Source: Acanthochlamys bracteata (Eukaryota > Streptophyta > Magnoliopsida > Pandanales > Velloziaceae). From it: a DNA stretch of 64,000 nucleotides. The position numbers and the translations under genes were made by a program. The stretch's first letter is position 1, and every line of letters starts with the position of its first letter. The notes below the pieces were generated by a model, which worked only from the letters and a program-made list of their open reading frames with translations, did not search any database and had not been told where the DNA came from. Location of the stretch: NCBI GenBank assembly GCA_019914995.1, contig CM034127.1, forward strand, positions 9,176,001 through 9,240,000. The letters are read 5' to 3'. This document shows positions 58,201 to 64,000 of this stretch, one piece after another.

Positions 58201-61200
58201 AACCCACTTAATCCCTCAAAAAAGATATAAAAAAAAAAAAGAAAAAAAGAATCTAGGAAGCCACTAGGACCACGTACCAGGCAGACATACAACCTACTCT
58301 ACATTTGAGATGCATGGCCTAGAATGCAATTTGTTATGCTGAAGTCATCTAACATGGCCGCATATGAAAGCATGCATACTTCTTCTAAGACAATGCTTGA
58401 GAATGACATGTTAGTGTAGACCTTTTATTTGTTCTACAAGATTTCTTTTAAATATTACCTAATCCAATCCTTTCACCTATTACAAGATCTTCCCATATAA
58501 TTTCCCATTTAGCCACATCATCCAGCATCGGATCAAGCCTACTTGTTATAACTTGTGATGGAGAACAAGACTCAGTGTCTTTCATTGACATATCCGTCCC
58601 CAGAAACCTGTCATACATCCACTTTCTCTTATCTTCGCCTTTGGCTTTCTTTGCATGTTCTTTTTGTTCAACTGTATTGCTATCTTGCCTGTCCCATCCC
58701 TGTGTCTGGGTCTCACGCTTTTCGGTTCTCTGAAACAAGGCAGATGAGCTATCTTGTCGAGAATCCCTACTGCCATGATCCAACTCAACATGATGATTCC
58801 TTCCCAGAACAGTAGCTGATTTACCATGTCCAGGCAAAGAGTCAGTATTACTGACCAGCTTATCTGCCATCCTGTGAACAGATGTATCTACTTCTGAAAA
58901 TTGCTTTGCAGGAGAAATTGATGCACGTGATGATGATGGATTATGATCTTTCATTACTGCGTTTTTCATTGGAAAAAGCCCCTCTACAAAATTATTCTGC
59001 TTTCTATTAGGAATATCATTGCATGCAGGGCGGTTCTTCCAAACTAAGGGATATTGGGGCCTTCCAGGACCAGATACATTATTTTCTCTATGCCTCTGGT
59101 ACTCAATAATCTTACTTCCAGTAACCTTAAACTGGTCAGAAGCCTTTCCCGCTCCAACACCGCGGAATGGGTTGAGCTCAGAAAAAAGATTTCTAGTGTC
59201 TATAGTACCTTCTGAAGTTGGATCTGCAGCCTGAGCATCACTCTTAGTGTCATTAACATCCATCGTATTATCAATAACTGCTTTCTCTTTTTCAGAGAAA
59301 GCACTTCCAGAAGATGAAACATTATTTGAATGGTAAAATTGAGGCAAATTACTCATGCCCCCAGTTGAAAAGATGCTTATATCCCCTGTAGAACTGTTCC
59401 CAATAGCTAAAGATGAGCTCGACGAAGACGGTAATATTACCCAATTTTTGAATCCTGATCTTTCATCTATCAACTTCCTATCACGCAAGTGTGGAGCTCC
59501 ATTTCCACTGATATGCCCAATATGTAATTGGTCAGCTCTCAACATATCATCAAGAGAAGTGTTTGCATCCAAGAGAATCACATCTTTTCCAAATATTGAA
59601 CTATAATTTTGCTGAGCATCCTTTGCACTCAAAACATCTGCTGGAATAAGTGTGCCAGGATCACCCATAAGATCAACCAGGAACTCCCTGGAGAAAATAA
59701 ATGTCTCATGTTAGTACCATAACAACTCCCAGTTTAGTGTTCATAATATAAAGGAATCTAGCTTGGTATATCCAATAATCGAAGTACTCATTCTATTGAG
59801 ATATCAGCTTCTCATCCTAACCTACACAACAGAGAAAAAGCATAGAAACAAGAAGCACAGCCGAATGAAAAACACACATTTATATACATGTTAGATGGGC
59901 GTAAACCCAAATATGGTCGTTGCACTACAGCCAAATGTTCATTTTCATCCTTGTAGTTTAAAAATATCTATTTCATCCATGTACTTCATTTTTTATTCAT
60001 TTTCACCCTCGTCATTAATAACTTCTTAAAATTGGCAAACCCTTACAAATTCAGATGCTTTATAACAGAAAGCTTTTATAACACTAATTTGGTTTAATTT
60101 ATGCAACTATAACATCTAGACGAACGTATATAGTGACATCACGGTAGTATGTGAGTCAGTCTTCATCCAACAAATTGAGCCACCTTATTGTTCTTTTATG
60201 ACCAACTTTTGAACATCACTCTCACCCAATTTGGTTCACATGGAACAGAAGTATAACTAAATCAGAATAGGGTCGCAGTTTCAACTTAGCCGTATAAGAC
60301 AATGGTAAACATGAACAAAAAATTTGAAGTAAAAGCTGAAAATGAATTTGCAAACTACAAGCACAAAAGTAATCATTCAGGCATACTATAAACCGAATTT
60401 GGCTTTATACATATATTACATTTACAGAAATAATATCCATCATAATTGTAACCATCATGATCCACTACCACGCTTGACACATCATATATCAATGAAATTT
60501 GAAACAATCAATATTGAATTGGATACAACCAAACAACCAACAATTATGATGTTCCACAACGGTCATTTTTTGGATCATGTTGTATACTATTGCTCTTAGA
60601 TTTAAGTAGAATATCAGTAAAATGTACATGACTTTGAGTGAAGATATTGCTACTAGCTAGAAGGTTTCTGACATAGCCGACAGTGAGAAAAGATAATAAA
60701 ACTTCAGTTATATTACAACTCAAATCTGTGGAATTGCATGAACTTGGCTAAGCAAACTTTACAACAGAAAAGTTATTCCGGCATTAGAGTAAAAACAACC
60801 ATCTTCATGAAAAAATAAGTCATGCCAACAATATTGGAAAAGCACATCATAAGCTCATCAAAAAGAATACTGATGACTGCTATACTCGGACGTCTCAACT
60901 ATTTCATAGTTCTAAGAATAGATTTATAATCGACTATAACTGTAAAAATAGAAAGCGTCTTCAATCTCCATATGACCTTCTCATGCTATCCTCTATTCTC
61001 CTCATATCCATATCCTCAATATTTAAAATGTGGATAGAAAGTTAAAAATGGGGGAAAATCAGCATATGTTGATACAATCTTTAAATATGTTTTTATATTT
61101 TATAGACCATCAGTAACTCATTATTATTAAAGCATATTCCCATGCATATTTAATTGCTGGATATGATGTAAACAAAAAAGAAGGCAAGCATAATAAAATT

Positions 61201-63905
61201 TCCTATCCTCTTTGCGATGCAAACTATTGAAATATTAGCATGTTGTAACCGGGCTTTATTACAAACATGGAATCATTATAAAACACTAACCAGGCACAAA
61301 GAAAGTATATGGTGATGGTACTCATCAGATATCTAATAGGCTGCCAGGCAAGTTTAAATTAAAGATTTAATAAGGAGATTATCACATAATAATAAAAGAA
61401 AAAAGGATAAGACATCACAAGAATAGGAAGCTAAGGAACAGATTACTACACCTTTCGCCGTCTAGCTTTACAATATTAACAGCATCGTCATCAACACCAG
61501 TGTAATGACTTCCTTTAACCAGTTTACACGGAATGCCAACAGTATCTGCAAGAACCTGCTCGCTTGAAATAACAACCTCATGAGAACAAAGTCCTGCTTT
61601 GCTGCTTATGCATAACATATAAGTACACATAACTTTTGATAAAGCATTCTCATTGCATACCATGCCAACCTGACAATCTAGCTTTCAAGTATATACAGGG
61701 TAACAAGAGGCTGCGCTATGAGTAACACTGGATACACAAAACTTTTTGATAAAATAGCATTCCCATTACGTATTATGCCAAACTCGCAACCTAGCTCTTA
61801 CAAATATATACAAGAATGTACAAGAGGCTTTCCAAGATGAGGCCAAGGTCTCTCAGGTCATTTAAAATTGCAAGCCCCTATTCATCCAAAAAATAGACGT
61901 GATTTAAACACTCAGATTATTTTGAACCAAAATCAAAAGGTTATGCAATTTCTTGCTCCTTTGACACAAATACTTAAAACATTAAAATTAAATAATACAA
62001 GAAAAAGGATGAAATCAACTGCCGAACTTTGTTTAACATAATTCTTGAGTGCATCAATTTTCAGGTATATTGGCATAAAACGTCAAAATAAGGGAGGTCG
62101 ACACAATTACTTTGAATCAACGGAAACTTTGATTGCTGAAATGAGTTCTGATAGTGAAACATTACCAAATGCAGAACAAGACATGGAACAACCAGAACAA
62201 GTAAAAGACCAAGCTCAAAAATAATTGAGCTTTAAAGTTTGTTAAAAATTGAATGACCAACCTTGAAAAGAAGAGCGCGGTGCCGCGAGAGACCTATCTT
62301 AATGCAACCAATAGGTAGTAAGCTTGTTTGCCGTGACGATCGCAACTCTGTGCTCTTTTCCATCCACTTTGCTAGCATGACGTTTGCATCCTTCACAGGG
62401 CCGCCCATATGCTCAGTAACAACTTCAGCTAACCTTTCTGCTAAGAGACCAACTTCAGCAGTAGGGCAACCCATCAATATGCATTGTGCTACTTGCTCCA
62501 ACACCACAAGATCTGGGTCAATGGCACGACTGACAAGAACAACTTCAAAGCCAAGATCACTGATGCTTGTCTGAAGATCTAAAAGCTGCGGGAACCTTCT
62601 TCGAATAGCAGAACCATTAGAAGCCCCAAAAACATCATAGAATCCGTCAGCCACTTTCTCGTCATAGTCCAATACATTGTATTCCTGGTCAGACAGTTTA
62701 ACAATATCAAGCTATAGAAGCAAAAACATATGTGTTTAATATGAGGTGAGGCGGAGAACTGCAAAATTTACCCAAACAAAAAAAAAAAAAAAATCCATTT
62801 GCTACTTTAGGGGAAGTCTTGATACCGTTGACTATATTAAGGACTACTACTTCTCTTTCAAATATATGTAAGCAGCATAGACACAATGTATAATATAGAC
62901 CACTATCTCAACAAAGCCAAGTGAAAGTATTGATGAGCTTTCAGGAAAGAAAACACATTGGTTCTGAATGCAACAATCTACAATAATCTATACCTAAATT
63001 CCGAAGTGTGGAGAAGTCTATACCTAATTGGTATGATTGGTATGGGTGCATCCTACTCAGTTCGTCAACAAACAAATCCAACTAAAACTGAAGTTGTTAC
63101 AGCATGAATTAGTCCAACAACAGACCAAAACTCCTACCTTTTATTTTATTTAGAAAAAAAAGATGAAATTTTCAGCATTGATAACAACAGCTAAACCCAG
63201 CATACACCATAAACACAAAGAAGCAGAAGTGGTACTGAACCACTTGCAAACTGCTACTGTTACCAAGTCTTCCAGCATAACTACAACCTAATGAAAGAAC
63301 CTAACCAAACCACGAATATCGCACCATACTTACATTTCTACTACTTCAATCGAATAGCCATAGAATTTGACCTCACCATTAAACAAATACCAAGAACCAT
63401 CAATGCCAATGAATCACTACTAGCTAGTAACAGACAATCAAAATCACCGACTCACCCAGTACTGCCGAGACTGCGACTCCGCAGCAACTTCAGCACTATC
63501 CTCCCTCCTTCCCCTCTGCTGATCACCATCGCCCAATCCTCCTCCTCCTCCTCCACTACCTTCCCCAAGGCTCAACAACGTCGCAGCACGGATCTGTTCA
63601 CCATCAGGATCTCCATCGGAGTTCGAAGCACTCAACGCTAGCGCAAGCTGAACCTGAAACTCTTCCTCGGAAGTAATATAATCCTGCTGCTTCTCCTTCT
63701 GTACCCCCGACGATTGCGTCGGTTGAGAAGACAGTTGTGATGGTTGTGGCGGTAGTGTGTTATCGTTATTATCAGAAGGAGAAGGTGGGGATGGTAGATC
63801 GGTAGCAGCGGCAGCAATAGATGAAGAAGGTTGAGTTGGTCGGGGAGAAAGATCGTGGGCAGCGCTGCGGTGGTGACCAAGCTTCTTGAATAATTTCATC
63901 GGCAT
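53326..63905 (-). CDS. SIS8: Raf-like MAPKKK with EDR1 regulatory domain (SIS8/EDR1 group)
   Basis: Thirteen exons (minus): 63905-63456, 62684-62262, 61555-61452, 59687-58459, 57622-57582, 57344-57276, 57146-57046, 56895-56817, 56723-56625, 55720-55652, 55536-55487, 53920-53744, 53461-53326. All are GT-AG with consistent phase; 1008 residues. The N-terminus ([10 protein letters not shown], then [18 protein letters not shown]) and the EDR1 regulatory domain (about 140-335, including [15 protein letters not shown]) match Arabidopsis SIS8 (At1g73660) and its sister At1g18160. A long disordered stretch (about 340-715) precedes the kinase (about 726-985): Gly-loop GLGSYGEVY, K754 in EVAVKKF, H-R-D850 in HRDLKSPN, D868 in CDFGLSR, then PEWMAPEV. 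All catalytic residues are present, so it should be an active Ser/Thr kinase. Known relatives act in sugar, salt or defence signalling. The 5' UTR runs off the right edge. Confidence 0.95.
55194..55231. repeat. (GA)n microsatellite in kinase intron 11
   Basis: About 19 GA units in the intron between the PEWMAPEV exon and the following exon. This type of run is usually length-variable between individuals. Confidence 0.95.
59905..60270. repeat. Possible repeat insertion in kinase intron 3
   Basis: Within the 1.76-kb third intron, a stretch starting near AACCCAAATATGGTCGTTGCAC with CATTTTCATCCTTGTAGTTT and TTTCATCCATGTACTTC phrases resembles dispersed non-coding repeats seen in many dicot genomes. 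The ends are not defined and no target duplication was found. Confidence 0.25.
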
Positions 63906-64000
63906 CGATAGAGAAGAAGTAAGGAAAAATATTTTCTCGCCTTCGAATTTTTGTTCGATTTTTGTTTCAATTTGTTTGATTTGATTTGATCTGATCTTGG

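Noticed and set aside
1..64000. CRISPR arrays, tRNA or rRNA genes, prokaryotic operons
   Set aside because: Looked for regularly spaced repeats, tRNA A/B boxes and rRNA-like stretches; none found. The window is clearly plant nuclear DNA.

Overview
This window is nuclear DNA from a flowering plant, most likely a eudicot. The evidence is spliced genes with GT-AG introns, plant-only gene families (DUF1677, SMP-type LEA, EDR1/CTR1-type Raf-like kinase), AT-rich intergenic DNA full of short inverted-repeat transposons, and a Ty3/Gypsy chromovirus. I cannot name the species. No tRNA, rRNA, CRISPR or prokaryote-type operon was seen.

Layout, left to right. 1-670: a possible 5' leader of a leftward gene that continues outside the window. 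0.7-10.4 kb: gene-poor, AT-rich, MITE remnants. 10.4-16.6 kb (-): a 10-exon gene for TRM82/WDR4, the non-catalytic subunit of the tRNA m7G46 methyltransferase. 19.6-20.7 kb (-): a locus with splice-like signals but no consistent reading frame. 23.0-23.4 kb (+): a single-exon DUF1677 protein. 25.6-26.9 kb (-): a 3-exon, 372-aa plant protein with a Cys-rich motif and one membrane segment. 27-31 kb: degraded retroelements (LINE fragment, solo LTR). 31.1-32.6 kb (-): a 4-exon SMP-domain LEA protein. 33-36.4 kb: hAT-like element and nested MITEs. 36.5-39.2 kb (+): a 6-exon, 244-aa uncharacterised protein with a His/Arg-rich tail. 40.0-40.2 kb (+): a 77-aa small protein (copy A). 40.5-47.2 kb (-): a dead duplicate of the SMP gene, split in its last exon by a 5.9-kb chromovirus with intact LTRs and a 5-bp target duplication. 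48.1-50.8 kb: probable non-autonomous DNA transposon. 52.0-52.2 kb (+): an 85-aa relative of copy A (copy B). 53.3-63.9 kb (-): a 13-exon, 1008-aa Raf-like MAPKKK of the SIS8/EDR1 group.

The genes are independent eukaryotic transcription units, not a pathway. The most informative story is local duplication and decay: the SMP gene and the small-protein gene each occur twice in the same order and orientation, one SMP copy has become a pseudogene, and a retrotransposon then landed in it. The intact SMP gene has itself gained a 60-bp tandem duplication covering a splice donor. Exon coordinates were worked out by hand from reading frame and splice-site consensus, so individual boundaries may be off by a few bases, although all the phases are mutually consistent.
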